Source: Psychrobacillus soli
GTDB taxonomy: Bacteria > Bacillota > Bacilli > Bacillales_A > Planococcaceae
Direction: 5' to 3'
Assembly: GCF_006861775.1 (NCBI RefSeq)
Contig: NZ_VDGG01000006.1
Coordinates: 1-64,000 of the forward strand
DNA: 64,000 bases
Shown: piece after piece, positions 15,694-24,062 of the stretch
Numbering within the stretch: position 1 is the first letter of the stretch
Layout of the letters: each line of letters begins with the position of its first letter
The notes under the pieces: model-generated
Told to the model about the DNA's origin: nothing
What the model saw: only the letters and a program-made list of their open reading frames with translations
Database searches by the model: none
Program-made: the position numbers and the translations under genes

Positions 15694-17082
15694 ATGTTTA
15701 TCGAAGTTTTTGCTATTCTTCTCTCATTAGGGTTACTTATATTTTTAGCCTATCGTGGTTTTCCAGTCATAGTCATTGCCCCCATTGTAACTTTACTAGC
15801 AGTTGCTCTATCCGGCGCTGCTCTATTACCTAGTTATACAGAAGTTTATATGCCGAATTTAGCAAACTATATTAAAACATGGTTCCCTATTTTTATTTTA
15901 GGTGCGGTATTCGGAAAGTTAATGGAGTTAAACGGAGCGACGACCGCAATTGCGAAAAAGATTATGGACATCTTTGGTATTAAAAGAGCGCTTCTGGCAA
16001 CCATACTCGCTTGTTCTATTTTGACTTATGGTGGAGTTTCCCTGTTCGTTGTAGTTTTTGCAGTATATCCATTTGCCGCAGCAGTTTTTCGCGAGGCAGG
16101 TATACCTAAGAGGTTCATTCCTGCAGTAATTGTTTTGGGTGGATGTACATATACAATGGATGCTTTTCCAGGTACACCTCAAATCCAAAATATTATTCCG
16201 ACAAATTATTTTGGAACGGATGCTTATGCTGCCCCTATAACAGGACTTGTTGCAGGATCAGTCATTTTCTTGCTAGGCTATCTTTGGTTATTAAGAAGAG
16301 TAAATAAAGCAAGTTTAGCTGGAGAAGGTTATGGGGAAGGTCACACAAACGAACCAGTTATCAATCCAGATGAAAAGGTTATCAATTTTTGGGTAGCAAT
16401 TATCCCTTTGGTAGTTGTTGTCATTCTTAACTTTGTATTTACTAAAACAAGTTTTGCAGTTAATCACTGGTATACTCCTGAATTTTTGGAAGAAACTTTT
16501 AATGTTCAAAACTTGAGCAGTTTGAGTTCCACATGGGCACTTATTGTTGCGCTTGTTTTAGGGATTATTGCTGCGTTATTTATCAATATAAAATCATTTA
16601 CTCCTTCCAAGCTCTCTTCCGGACTCACTTTGGCTGCAAGCGGTTCCTTATTAGCTGTATTCAATGTGGCTTCAGAAGTAGGTTTTGGAAATGTTGTGAA
16701 AACACTACCAGGATTTGAAGTAATTAGGAATGCGATTACCGGAGTCTCTTCCCATCCATTAATATCCGAGTCTATCGCCGTTAACGTACTAGCTGGTGTT
16801 GTTGGATCCGCATCAGGTGGGATGTCGATTGCTCTTGAAGTAATGGGACAACATTATCTTGACTTAGCGAATTCCATGGGGATTGATCCAGAATTTCTTC
16901 ACAGGGTTGCCTCTATGTCAGCAGGCGGCTTAGACTCACTGCCACATAGTGGTGCGACGATAACTATTCTTGCCATTTGTGGTCTTACTCATCGCCAAGC
17001 ATATGGGGATATTTTCGTAATTACAATTATGAAGGCACTTGTAGCGTTTAGTACTGCTGTGATACTTTCTTTAATCGTTTAA
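15694..17082 (+). CDS. GntP-family permease
   Basis: This 12-or-more-segment inner membrane protein resembles GntP/gluconate-type proton symporters, which take up hydroxy acids such as gluconate and 3-hydroxybutyrate. Family motifs are FILGAVFGKLMELNGA, FPGTPQIQNIIPTNYFGT and ALEVMGQHYLDLANSMGIDPEFLHRVASMSAGGLDSLPHSG. The reading frame begins at a GTG at 15685, but AAAAGGA is too close to it; the ATG at 15694 has better spacing. Co-expression with BKACE and dehydrogenase genes indicates that it imports the pathway substrate. Confidence 0.85.
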   Translation: MFIEVFAILLSLGLLIFLAYRGFPVIVIAPIVTLLAVALSGAALLPSYTEVYMPNLANYIKTWFPIFILGAVFGKLMELNGATTAIAKKIMDIFGIKRALLATILACSILTYGGVSLFVVVFAVYPFAAAVFREAGIPKRFIPAVIVLGGCTYTMDAFPGTPQIQNIIPTNYFGTDAYAAPITGLVAGSVIFLLGYLWLLRRVNKASLAGEGYGEGHTNEPVINPDEKVINFWVAIIPLVVVVILNFVFTKTSFAVNHWYTPEFLEETFNVQNLSSLSSTWALIVALVLGIIAALFINIKSFTPSKLSSGLTLAASGSLLAVFNVASEVGFGNVVKTLPGFEVIRNAITGVSSHPLISESIAVNVLAGVVGSASGGMSIALEVMGQHYLDLANSMGIDPEFLHRVASMSAGGLDSLPHSGATITILAICGLTHRQAYGDIFVITIMKALVAFSTAVILSLIV

Positions 17083-17101
17083 TTTGATAGATTACAATCA
17101 G

Positions 17102-17141
17102 AAAGGGTGTCCAAATATACAGATTTGGACACCCTTTTCTT
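17102..17141 (+). terminator. Terminator of the first BKACE operon
   Basis: AAAGGGTGTCCAAAT and ATTTGGACACCCTTT form a long perfect stem with T-rich 3' flank. Confidence 0.88.
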
Positions 17142-17225
17142 TATATTTCCTATTAAACATGTGATAGATAATTGGACGAAGAAGCCAACCAAGTTGGGAA
17201 AGCGGTCCTAACAAAAACAATAAAA

Positions 17226-17270
17226 GATAGTATCTAAAATGGATTACGATATTCCAAATACTATCTCTCA
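17226..17270 (-). terminator. Weak possible terminator of the second BKACE operon
   Basis: GATAGTAT and ATACTATC arms enclose a 24-nt loop; leftward reading reaches a T-rich stretch (TTTTATTGTTTTT). The stem is AT-rich, so the call is tentative. Confidence 0.4.
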
Positions 17271-17280
17271 TAGATCCCTA

Positions 17281-18228
17281 TCATTCCATATAACATCTGG
17301 ATGCTTTTAGTTGGTGAATAAGCCTTCTATTAAATTGTTTTTTAATCTCTGCACTTTGCTTTTCATCGTACTCAAAAAAACCTTTTCCTGTTTTAATGCC
17401 AAGCTCTCCATTAGATATTTTGCTTCTTAATAGTTCATTGGATTGTTGACGATTGTCCATTACCTTTAATAAATTATCCCCCACTGTACACCAAATATCG
17501 AGTCCACCCATATCAGCAATTTCCAGCTGACCTGCCGTGGCATAACGGAAAGCTGGACCGAATTTCAGTGCACGGTCCACATCCTCGTAAGAAGCAATAC
17601 CTTGCTCAATAATCGAAAATACTTCCCTTGCGATACCTTGTTGAATACGATTCGCCACTAGGCCCGGCACATCCTTTAATACTTTAACGCATTGCTTATT
17701 AATCGATTGATAGAGCTTGTCGACTTTTTCATAAATATGTAGTGGCATATTGCCAAAGAAGGACAGCTCCACAATTGGCATAATATGGGCCGGATTGTAC
17801 CAATGATTGATCATCATACGTTGTTTACGCTCTTCGCTCACGAGCTCCATCATACTTTCCAAAGCTAAACTAGATGTATTACTTGCTAAAATCGTATGCT
17901 CAGGACAATAGGCATCTAATTGTTTAAAAAGTTTTTGTTTTAGCTCTATAATTTCAGGAGCCGCTTCAATCACATAATCGCATTGTGAAACAGCTTCACA
18001 TAAATCATTGAAATAACTTATTTTTTGGAGCGCTTTCAAAACAATAGCTTCTTCGATCACTTTTTCATCACTTAATAAACGAAGCTCTCGTTCTATATCC
18101 CCCGCAACACTGTTTACTCGTACCTCGTCTACATCGTATAGACGGATTTCATATCCGCCAATAGCAAAGCTTATTGCAATACTATGTCCCATTGTGCCAG
18201 CACCGATAACACCAATAGTCTTTATCAT
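17281..18228 (-). CDS. 3-hydroxyacyl-CoA dehydrogenase family protein (beta-hydroxy acid dehydrogenase)
   Basis: The 315-residue NAD-dependent dehydrogenase has GVIGAGTMGHSIA at residues 6-18, EAAPE, the NTSSL segment and a catalytic histidine in the motif NHWYNPAHIMPIVE, which differs from the HFFNPxxxMxLVE of 3-hydroxybutyryl-CoA dehydrogenases. Free-acid members of the family, such as L-carnitine and L-gulonate dehydrogenases, also depart from it. In carnitine degradation such an enzyme makes 3-dehydrocarnitine, which a BKACE then cleaves. Here it lies 17 bases downstream of a BKACE gene, so an analogous step is likely. Substrate is not determined. Confidence 0.83.
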   Translation of the reverse strand: MIKTIGVIGAGTMGHSIAISFAIGGYEIRLYDVDEVRVNSVAGDIERELRLLSDEKVIEEAIVLKALQKISYFNDLCEAVSQCDYVIEAAPEIIELKQKLFKQLDAYCPEHTILASNTSSLALESMMELVSEERKQRMMINHWYNPAHIMPIVELSFFGNMPLHIYEKVDKLYQSINKQCVKVLKDVPGLVANRIQQGIAREVFSIIEQGIASYEDVDRALKFGPAFRYATAGQLEIADMGGLDIWCTVGDNLLKVMDNRQQSNELLRSKISNGELGIKTGKGFFEYDEKQSAEIKKQFNRRLIHQLKASRCYME

Positions 18229-18245
18229 TTCCCCGCACCCTCCCC

Positions 18246-19070
18246 TTAGTTCAACCCTAAAATTTGTCGTGCTTCCTCAGGAGTTGCGACTTCTTTATTT
18301 AATTCATGAATAATTCGAACGGCTCTTTCCACAAATTCGGCATTCGATTTTGCCATCTGCCCTTTTGCATAATAAATATTATCTTCCATCCCCACTCGAA
18401 TATGGCCACCCAGTGCTAATGTCGTATATAGAATCGGTAAATGACCTTGCCCAATTCCAAAAGCAGACCATGTACAATTTTCAGGAAGTAAACTTTTTAA
18501 ATAGACGAGGTTTTCAACAGTAGCTGCTGTACCACCTGGTGCACCGAGTACAAATTGATAATGTGTAGGTTCTGCGACCAGTCCTTTTTTTACATAATAA
18601 AGGGTATTGTATAGCATACCTGCATCAAAAACTTCAATTTCTGGTTTCACATTGTTATCTATCATCACTTGTCCAAGCTTTTCTAAAAAACTTGGTGTAT
18701 TTAAGAAAATTGTTTTATGCATCCAATTCATACTACCAGCGTCAAACGATGCCATCTCAGGTTTTAGTTCAATTAGATGTGCCATACGTGTCTCATCCGT
18801 CGCATTCAAATCTCCTGAGGTTGTTAAATTTAAGATAATATCGCATTCTCGTTCACGAACAAGCTCTACCGTTTCTTTAAATCTTTCTTTATCCATCGTA
18901 CCGTTACCTTCTTCATCAATCATATGCAAATGCGCGATCGCAGCACCTGCTTTCCACACGTTAATTACATCATCCGCGATTTCTTTAGGTGTCAAAGGAA
19001 TATTGGGGTTTTTATCCTTCGCTGGAAATGCACCTGTCAAAGCTGCTGTAATAATTACTTTGTCTTTCAT
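18246..19070 (-). CDS. Beta-keto acid cleavage enzyme (BKACE, DUF849), second copy
   Basis: This is a paralog of the gene at 13738 with the same zinc motif core (AHLH), TTSGD, FDAGSMN, EVFDAGM and HIRVGMEDN. The residue after the metal motif differs (HLHMID against HIHVRD), so the substrate pocket probably does too. The frame starts at a GTG at 19079, but AAGGAG is eight bases before the ATG at 19070. It leads an operon with the hydroxyacyl dehydrogenase, driven by a sigma-54 promoter at 19106-19122. It may act on a different substrate of the same route or on the product of the other dehydrogenase. Confidence 0.87.
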   Translation of the reverse strand: MKDKVIITAALTGAFPAKDKNPNIPLTPKEIADDVINVWKAGAAIAHLHMIDEEGNGTMDKERFKETVELVRERECDIILNLTTSGDLNATDETRMAHLIELKPEMASFDAGSMNWMHKTIFLNTPSFLEKLGQVMIDNNVKPEIEVFDAGMLYNTLYYVKKGLVAEPTHYQFVLGAPGGTAATVENLVYLKSLLPENCTWSAFGIGQGHLPILYTTLALGGHIRVGMEDNIYYAKGQMAKSNAEFVERAVRIIHELNKEVATPEEARQILGLN

Positions 19071-19105
19071 TAATATCACTCCTTCTTTTTATTACTTATC
19101 TTTAT

Positions 19106-19122
19106 TGCAAGATGCATGCCAT
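19106..19122 (-). promoter_or_regulatory. Sigma-54 (-24/-12) promoter of the second BKACE operon
   Basis: On the minus strand TGGCAT-GCATC-TTGCA matches the -24/-12 consensus (TGGCAC-N5-TTGC) with one change. It lies about 40 bp before the ATG at 19070. Confidence 0.85.
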
Positions 19123-19171
19123 ATTTCAAATGGCTTAGAATAAGCGTTTGTCTAATAAAAAAAGAAAAAAC

Positions 19172-19187
19172 GATGAAAATAATCATC
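19172..19187. promoter_or_regulatory. Predicted enhancer site or hairpin
   Basis: GATGAA-AATA-ATCATC fits the operator pattern GATGAW-N4-WTCATC. The palindrome extends by C/G at each end and is flanked by A and T runs, so a terminator-like hairpin is an alternative reading. Confidence 0.55.
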
Positions 19188-19236
19188 GCTTTTTCTTTCA
19201 CTTTTAGGAAGACAGCTTCATATAGAGATGTCTTTT

Positions 19237-19274
19237 GATGAAATTATTCATCACACATGATGATTTATATCATC
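19237..19274. promoter_or_regulatory. Two predicted enhancer sites, 22 bp apart
   Basis: GATGAA-ATTA-TTCATC (19237-19252) and GATGAT-TTAT-ATCATC (19259-19274) are perfect inverted repeats of the same class as 13608-13623. Their centres are 22 bp apart, two helical turns, and they lie 115-150 bp upstream of the sigma-54 promoter. This is the usual layout for an enhancer-binding protein. Confidence 0.75.
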
Positions 19275-19374
19275 TATCTAACTAATCACTAATTTCTTCA
19301 CCCTTTTAATCGCGTCCAATCAACTACATTTTATAATAGGACCCCACTGAAACGATTGTTTAAGAAAGTCGATG

Positions 19375-19735
19375 GAAACTGCTGAATTATCAGTTCCATC
19401 TCACAAAAAAGTAAAAGATTAGCGAATTTTTCAATCGTGTGAATCCAGTAAATGGCTTAAGGCAATCAATTGGTCATTGAAAGCAACTAATTCTATTCCG
19501 AAAGCAACCAAATCAGCGCGACAGCAACTAAATTGCCAATGAAAGCAACTAATTCTTGAAACAGCAAGTTTACTTGGAGTGAGACGATAAGAACTGTGAC
19601 TTGTCTTTTGTAAATGTTGCGCAAATGCTCTTCAACGTTGCGCATTAATAAATACCTATTATAATTCGTCAAAAAATAGAGCCGATACTTTGCCATAAGA
19701 CCCATTATCCCTGTTTCACATACAAAGTAAAAAAT
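19375..19735. repeat. Long dispersed repeat, copy B, with 20-nt degenerate units
   Basis: The copy shares ordered blocks with 27495-27890, for example GAATCCAGTAAATGGCTTAA, GCAAGTTTACTTGGAGTGAG, TTGCGCAAATG, GTTGCGCATT and a tail ATACTTTGCCATAAGAC. The part 19465-19585 consists of about six units of 19-21 nt with consensus AAGCAACTAATT-N7. ORFs crossing it are not conserved in other copies. It fills the gap between the sigma-54 control region and the CHY gene terminator; no gene is visible. Confidence 0.75.
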
Positions 19736-19760
19736 CCCAAGAGATTTCTTTTGGGATTTC
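19729..19760 (-). terminator. Terminator of the bioY-ecf operon
   Basis: AAATCCCAA and TTTTGGGATTT form the stem, with A-runs on the left giving U on the leftward transcript. Confidence 0.8.
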
Positions 19761-19775
19761 ACCTTTTGGGGAAAA

Positions 19776-20084
19776 TCATTCAAAATATATCGGATAATGC
19801 GCACTACAACGCTCGTTAAAAGTTGCCTGGCAATGCGGACAGCTGGCTGTATGCATATACGCAAGAATCGTTAACTCTTTCTGACAACTCCCACAAAGAA
19901 TAGCCAGTTCATCAAACTGCTCCTTTTGCCAACGTTCGATTTTGTGATCAGCATCTTCCTCATGGCATTTATAGCAAGGATAGTAGTGATTACAGCACTT
20001 AAATTTTATGGCAATAATATCTTTTTCTGTGTGATAGTGCGTACAGCGCGTTTCATTGTCCACGACAGCACCGTATACTTTCAT
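19776..20084 (-). CDS. CHY-type zinc-finger protein
   Basis: The 102-residue cytoplasmic protein has the CHY zinc-finger pattern: TRCTHYHTEKDIIAIKFKCCNHYYPCYKCHEEDADH, then CGSCQ and CPHC. Several zinc ions are expected. The function in bacteria is unknown; eukaryotic CHY domains occur in ubiquitin ligases. AGGGGGG precedes the ATG. It abuts ecfT with no gap and is the last gene of the operon that begins with bioY. Confidence 0.85.
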   Translation of the reverse strand: MKVYGAVVDNETRCTHYHTEKDIIAIKFKCCNHYYPCYKCHEEDADHKIERWQKEQFDELAILCGSCQKELTILAYMHTASCPHCQATFNERCSAHYPIYFE

Positions 20085-20888
20085 CTATAACCCCCCTAAC
20101 CGTATAATAATCACCGTTATTACAAACAAAACAGCGATCATCCCTACAACATAATCTATTTGCTGAAATTGCAATAGCTTATACGCAGTTCTTCCTTTTC
20201 CCTTGCCATAAGCACGCGCATCAATTGCATATGTCAACTGCTCCGCACGCTGAATAGTAGTGAACAGCAAAGGAATTAATATTGGAATATAAGCGAGCAT
20301 ACGCTTTACTAACGGTAAATGAACGATATCATGCCCTCTCGCTTTTTGAGCGAGTATAATCCGGTCTAGCTCCTGCAAAATCGTTGGGATAAAACGAATC
20401 GCAATAACAATCATTAAAGAAAACTGTTCGACTGGCACATGGAATTTAGATAGCGGTGCTAATAGTTTTTCAAGACCACTTGCTAATTCTAAAGGCTTTG
20501 TTGTTAATGTTAATATGGAAGCTAGTAAAACAAGTAAAATAATACGCCAGACGAAGCGAACCCCATTTTGTAGCCCTTCCGCAGTCACATCGATAAAAGA
20601 CCAAGACCAAATGACATTCCCTTTGGTGAGCAAAACATTGTAAACGAAAGTAAACGTCAAAATAAATAAAATGGGCTTTAACCCTTTCATAAAAACAGGA
20701 AATGGTATTTTCGAAAGCATCAAAATACCAAAGACGAAAAGAGACACAATCGTAAAACTAGTAGCAGTTTTAAGCATTAGAAAACTAAGCATAATGATAA
20801 ACAAACTTAGAATCTTCGTCCTTGGATCAAGTCGGTGAAACACGGAATTCGTCTCCATGTACTGACCTATTAATATGGTATCAGACAT
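20085..20888 (-). CDS. ecfT: ECF transporter transmembrane component EcfT
   Basis: EcfT couples ATP hydrolysis by EcfA1/EcfA2 to vitamin release from S components. The protein has several membrane segments and the two coupling-helix motifs with Ala-Arg-small (QKARGHD near residue 165 and DARAYGKG near 210) that contact the ATPases. The reading frame extends to 20930, but AAGGAG eight bases before the ATG at 20888 fixes the start, overlapping ecfA2 by 8 nt. Most Bacillales keep one shared ecfAAT set in the ribosomal protein region; this set is joined to bioY, suggesting a dedicated or additional biotin system. Confidence 0.9.
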   Translation of the reverse strand: MSDTILIGQYMETNSVFHRLDPRTKILSLFIIMLSFLMLKTATSFTIVSLFVFGILMLSKIPFPVFMKGLKPILFILTFTFVYNVLLTKGNVIWSWSFIDVTAEGLQNGVRFVWRIILLVLLASILTLTTKPLELASGLEKLLAPLSKFHVPVEQFSLMIVIAIRFIPTILQELDRIILAQKARGHDIVHLPLVKRMLAYIPILIPLLFTTIQRAEQLTYAIDARAYGKGKGRTAYKLLQFQQIDYVVGMIAVLFVITVIIIRLGGL

Positions 20889-21738
20889 TTTGAAGTCTCC
20901 TTGCTTTCCAAACTGGTATAACCTTTTCAAAGATTTCCTGTTCCCTACAACTGGAGACTTGAATCTTCTCCCCAGTTAGTTCCTCTACTAGCTTTAATAA
21001 TTGTACAGATTCTGGTAGCGACAATCCTATTTTCTCTAGTAGATGGGATTGTTCCAAAAATAATGTACGAGTATCCAATTGCCCTATTAGACAACCTTCA
21101 TGAAATACGATTACCTCATCTGAGTACTCCGCGACATCTTCCATTTGATGGGACACGAATATAAGCGTCCGGTTTACTTGCTGCTGCCATTTTTTAAGCA
21201 ATTGTAATAACGCGACTTTACTGATTGGATCCAGACCTGCAGTTGGTTCATCCACGATGAGCAGTTTCGGGTTCATCATTAATACCGAGGCAATAGCTAC
21301 ACGGCGTTTCAGACCACCACTTAATTGGAATGGAGCTAATGGTAAAATGTCTTCTGACAGGCCAAGTTGCGGTAAAATTTTTGATATGCTCTTTGTTATT
21401 TGCTGATTAGACATGCCCTGTTGCTTCGGTGCAAAAGCAAGCTCTTTGAATACGGTCGTTTCAAATAGTTGGTGCTCTGGGTATTGAAAAACAAAGCCGA
21501 TTTCCGGAATAACCTTTAGCTGCCCCTTAGCATCTCTTTTAACAGGTTGTTGATCGATTAAATAGTCCCCATCTATATGAGGAATCAATCCTTTGAGCAC
21601 TTGGACGAACGTCGACTTTCCTGCGCCTGTTTGACCTATAACGGAAATCCACTTACCTTCTTCCATTGTGCAACTTACATTTCTTAATGCCGTTTGACGA
21701 GAATAGTTCACACTCACATTGTTTAATTGATAGACCAT
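20881..21738 (-). CDS. ecfA2: ECF transporter ATPase EcfA2
   Basis: This ABC ATPase has Walker A GQTGAGKST, Q-loop FQYPEHQLFE, signature LSGGLKRR (degenerate at the fifth position compared with LSGGQ), Walker B LLIVDEPT and the H-loop SHQMEDV. It pairs with EcfA1 as the asymmetric ATPase dimer. The start is placed at the ATG at 21738, after AAGAAGGGA, rather than at 21762. It overlaps ecfA1 by 16 nt. Confidence 0.9.
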   Translation of the reverse strand: MVYQLNNVSVNYSRQTALRNVSCTMEEGKWISVIGQTGAGKSTFVQVLKGLIPHIDGDYLIDQQPVKRDAKGQLKVIPEIGFVFQYPEHQLFETTVFKELAFAPKQQGMSNQQITKSISKILPQLGLSEDILPLAPFQLSGGLKRRVAIASVLMMNPKLLIVDEPTAGLDPISKVALLQLLKKWQQQVNRTLIFVSHQMEDVAEYSDEVIVFHEGCLIGQLDTRTLFLEQSHLLEKIGLSLPESVQLLKLVEELTGEKIQVSSCREQEIFEKVIPVWKARRLQNV

Positions 21739-22523
21739 TGTGAACGAATCCCTTCTTTCCAATTTACTGTGAACGGTGGGTCTAGTTGGAGTGTTTTACG
21801 TAAACGGACAGCAAACGGTAATTGTAATTGATATTTCTCTACAGACATTGTTTCAAAAAAAACGAAAGGATCGCCATCGAATTCCAGATGTCCTTCATGT
21901 ATGAGTAAAATACGCTCGGCAGACAGCACTTCCTCCATATGATGCGTAATATGAATAATTGTCATGCCTTGGTCATGCAGTTCATGCATAATAGATAGCA
22001 CTTGCTTTCTTCCTTGTGGATCAAGCATCGAAGTAGCCTCGTCAAAAATAATCATTTTTGGTTGCATCGCCAATATTGCAGCAATAGCTACCCTTTGCTT
22101 TTGACCGCCTGATAATTGGTGCGGCATCGCTTCTAAATATTCCTCCATCTGAACAGCGCGCAAGGCAGTATCCACTCTCCCCCGCATTTCTTCCCTTGGG
22201 ACGCGAATATTTTGCAAGCCAAAAAGCACTTCATCCATAACAGTTGTTGTAATGAATTGATCCTCTGGATTTTGAAAGACGAAGCCTACTTGTTGATGAA
22301 TTTTCATTAGTTCATCAGGATTTGTCGTATCTAATTGTTGAAACTTTACCGTTCCTTTCTTAGGTAAAAGCAATCCGTCGATTAACTTTGCAACAGTGGA
22401 TTTCCCACTCCCATTTGCTCCCACAATCGACACAAATTCCCCCGCTTGAATCGTAAAGTTTACATCGTTTATGATGGTCTGACCTTTTTTATAATAAAAA
22501 TGAACATGATCGAAAGTAAGCAT
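21723..22523 (-). CDS. ecfA1: ECF transporter ATPase EcfA1
   Basis: The 266-residue ATPase has Walker A GANGSGKST, Q-loop FQNPEDQF, signature LSGGQKQR, Walker B MIIFDEAT and HITHHMEEV. FQNPEDQF is characteristic of EcfA/CbiO proteins. It follows the SDR gene without a gap, so it is clearly in the same operon as the fatty-acyl type enzymes. Confidence 0.92.
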   Translation of the reverse strand: MLTFDHVHFYYKKGQTIINDVNFTIQAGEFVSIVGANGSGKSTVAKLIDGLLLPKKGTVKFQQLDTTNPDELMKIHQQVGFVFQNPEDQFITTTVMDEVLFGLQNIRVPREEMRGRVDTALRAVQMEEYLEAMPHQLSGGQKQRVAIAAILAMQPKMIIFDEATSMLDPQGRKQVLSIMHELHDQGMTIIHITHHMEEVLSAERILLIHEGHLEFDGDPFVFFETMSVEKYQLQLPFAVRLRKTLQLDPPFTVNWKEGIRSQWSIN

Positions 22524-23345
22524 CTATTTACTTCCCTTTCGACTATGCCATGTAGTAAAAAATTCATCTATACTATTTTCCGAATATGCAGCAACCGGCT
22601 TTTCCCACTTTGTCACTTTTGAACCGTTAACACCAAATATTTCACCCGTTAAATCCGGATCTTGCTGTGCAAGAAGCGCCACTACAAAGCGAGCGACATC
22701 ATCCGCCTCTCCCACTTTCCAAAAATCCGGAAATGGCTCGTTTTTACTGGCATATTTGTTCTTTACATGTTCAATTACAGGTCTAGTCATATCCGTTAAA
22801 GCAGCTGGCGAAATAGCATTCACTCGAATGTTATCGCGCTTTAGTTCCGCTGCAAGCGTCCATGTCATACCGAGTATTCCGGCTTTCGCCGCACTATAAT
22901 TCACTTGACCAATAGAGCCCCCGAGTCCTGCAGTAGAAGTCATTAATAGAATGTCACCACCACTTACTTGCATATGTGGAAGCACTCGCTGAATGCTATA
23001 AAAAGCACCATTCAAATGGACATTTACTACAGATCTCCACTCTTCATCTGTCATCTTTATACATTTTTGATCATGCAAATTACCTGCATTATGTACGAGC
23101 ACATCTATGCGACCAAATTGAGCCATAACTGCATCAACCATTTTAGTAACTGCAATTGGATCAGCAATATTCCCAACATAACCTTTCGCATCACCGCCAG
23201 CTCGATCAATATCTCGCACAACCTCGTCTACTAACTCCTGTTTAGTTCCATTCACGACAATCTGATAATCTGATTGTCCAAGATGCACGGCGATACTTCG
23301 CCCAATCCCCCTCGTAGAACCCGTAACGATCGCTACTTTTTTCAT
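22524..23345 (-). CDS. Short-chain dehydrogenase/reductase, probable 3-oxoacyl-CoA/ACP reductase
   Basis: This classical SDR has TGSTRGIG at residues 8-15, NAGN near 88, catalytic Ser in MTSTAGLGG, YSAAK near 155, and a longer C-terminal tail (about 30 residues) than FabG. Its position beside two MaoC-type proteins recalls the multifunctional enzyme type 2 of beta-oxidation, where the same domains reduce or oxidise 3-hydroxyacyl-CoA. In this operon it would be the ketoreductase after the thiolase step, or the dehydrogenase in the oxidative direction. AGGAG is nine bases before the ATG. Confidence 0.85.
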   Translation of the reverse strand: MKKVAIVTGSTRGIGRSIAVHLGQSDYQIVVNGTKQELVDEVVRDIDRAGGDAKGYVGNIADPIAVTKMVDAVMAQFGRIDVLVHNAGNLHDQKCIKMTDEEWRSVVNVHLNGAFYSIQRVLPHMQVSGGDILLMTSTAGLGGSIGQVNYSAAKAGILGMTWTLAAELKRDNIRVNAISPAALTDMTRPVIEHVKNKYASKNEPFPDFWKVGEADDVARFVVALLAQQDPDLTGEIFGVNGSKVTKWEKPVAAYSENSIDEFFTTWHSRKGSK

Positions 23346-23686
23346 CGTTGCAACTCCTTCACTAAAAAAGTCCCTGCAGCAATCTTATCGCCAGTTTCCG
23401 TCGTAACCGTCACTTCCACACTATCCTCCACGCGCTCAAAATTAAAAGTGGCTACCGTATCCACCAAAAGCGGCTTTTGAAATTTCATGTTATATGCTGT
23501 AACCCACTGCGTAAGATGCTCTTCTATGTACAAAGATTGTGCTAACCCCATAATATACATGCCGTGGGCAAGAGGACGCTCGAATCCAGCTTTTCTCGCC
23601 GCATCCACATCCAGATGAATTGCCGCTTTATCTTTTGAAACAGCTGCATACTTTTCGATTGCTTCAACTGTTATATGTTTTTTCAT
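23342..23686 (-). CDS. MaoC-like (R)-specific enoyl-CoA hydratase
   Basis: The protein is a single hot-dog fold with the hydratase-2 motif: SKDKAAIHLD-x-DAARKAGFERPLAHGMYIMGLA, where Asp and His are the catalytic pair. It hydrates trans-2-enoyl-CoA or dehydrates (R)-3-hydroxyacyl-CoA. The frame is open to 23695; the ATG at 23686 after AGGTGA is preferred. It overlaps the preceding MaoC N-type gene by 23 nt; such pairs often form heterodimers in which only this subunit has the active site. Confidence 0.83.
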   Translation of the reverse strand: MKKHITVEAIEKYAAVSKDKAAIHLDVDAARKAGFERPLAHGMYIMGLAQSLYIEEHLTQWVTAYNMKFQKPLLVDTVATFNFERVEDSVEVTVTTETGDKIAAGTFLVKELQR

Positions 23687-24062
23687 GGGGGTCACCTACT
23701 TGGATTAATACTGTTTCCGCTGTAACAATGAGATCATCATTATATTTACAAACGAGCGTATGTGTTAAAAAAGTAAGCACTCCCTGTTTTCCTACCTTTT
23801 TCTCCACATTCGTTAACGTTAACTCACAATCTAGCACCATTTCTGCTATGATTGGTGTTTCATATGTAAAGTCCTGTGTGCCATGAATCAATACTCCAGC
23901 TTCTTTGAGCCAAGGAATATCGAACTCCTGCCAAAAAACAATAGGCATTGTGGAAGGGGCAATGTATTTACCATCGACTATTTGTAAAGGAGCGTCTAAA
24001 CTTTGTGCATACTGCGAAATCCACTCCGACGTCACATACAGCTGTTGTTGCACCCTGTTCAT
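23664..24062 (-). CDS. MaoC N-terminal-type dehydratase subunit (FAS1-like)
   Basis: The 132-residue hot-dog protein resembles the MaoC_dehydrat_N domain found as the partner half of bacterial beta-hydroxyacyl dehydratases (as in HadAB of mycobacteria). Visible parts are PIVFWQEFDIPWLKEAGVLIHGTQDFTYETPI and the strand-rich C-terminus. It lacks the D-x4-H catalytic pair. Start and stop overlap with both neighbours, giving strong evidence of a coupled operon. It would bind the acyl chain in a dimer with the next gene product. Confidence 0.78.
   Translation of the reverse strand: MNRVQQQLYVTSEWISQYAQSLDAPLQIVDGKYIAPSTMPIVFWQEFDIPWLKEAGVLIHGTQDFTYETPIIAEMVLDCELTLTNVEKKVGKQGVLTFLTHTLVCKYNDDLIVTAETVLIQVGDPHEKTYNS

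Noticed and set aside
19465-19585. CRISPR-like array
   Set aside because: Units are degenerate, about 20 nt with no unique spacers of fixed length, and no cas genes are near.
19493-19864. 123-residue minus-strand ORF
   Set aside because: It runs through the dispersed repeat and the operon terminator and shadows the CHY gene in another frame.
20085-22523. Cobalt/nickel (CbiQ/CbiO) transporter
   Set aside because: The ATPases and EcfT motifs fit the vitamin-type ECF core, and the operon begins with bioY; no CbiM or CbiN-like gene is present.
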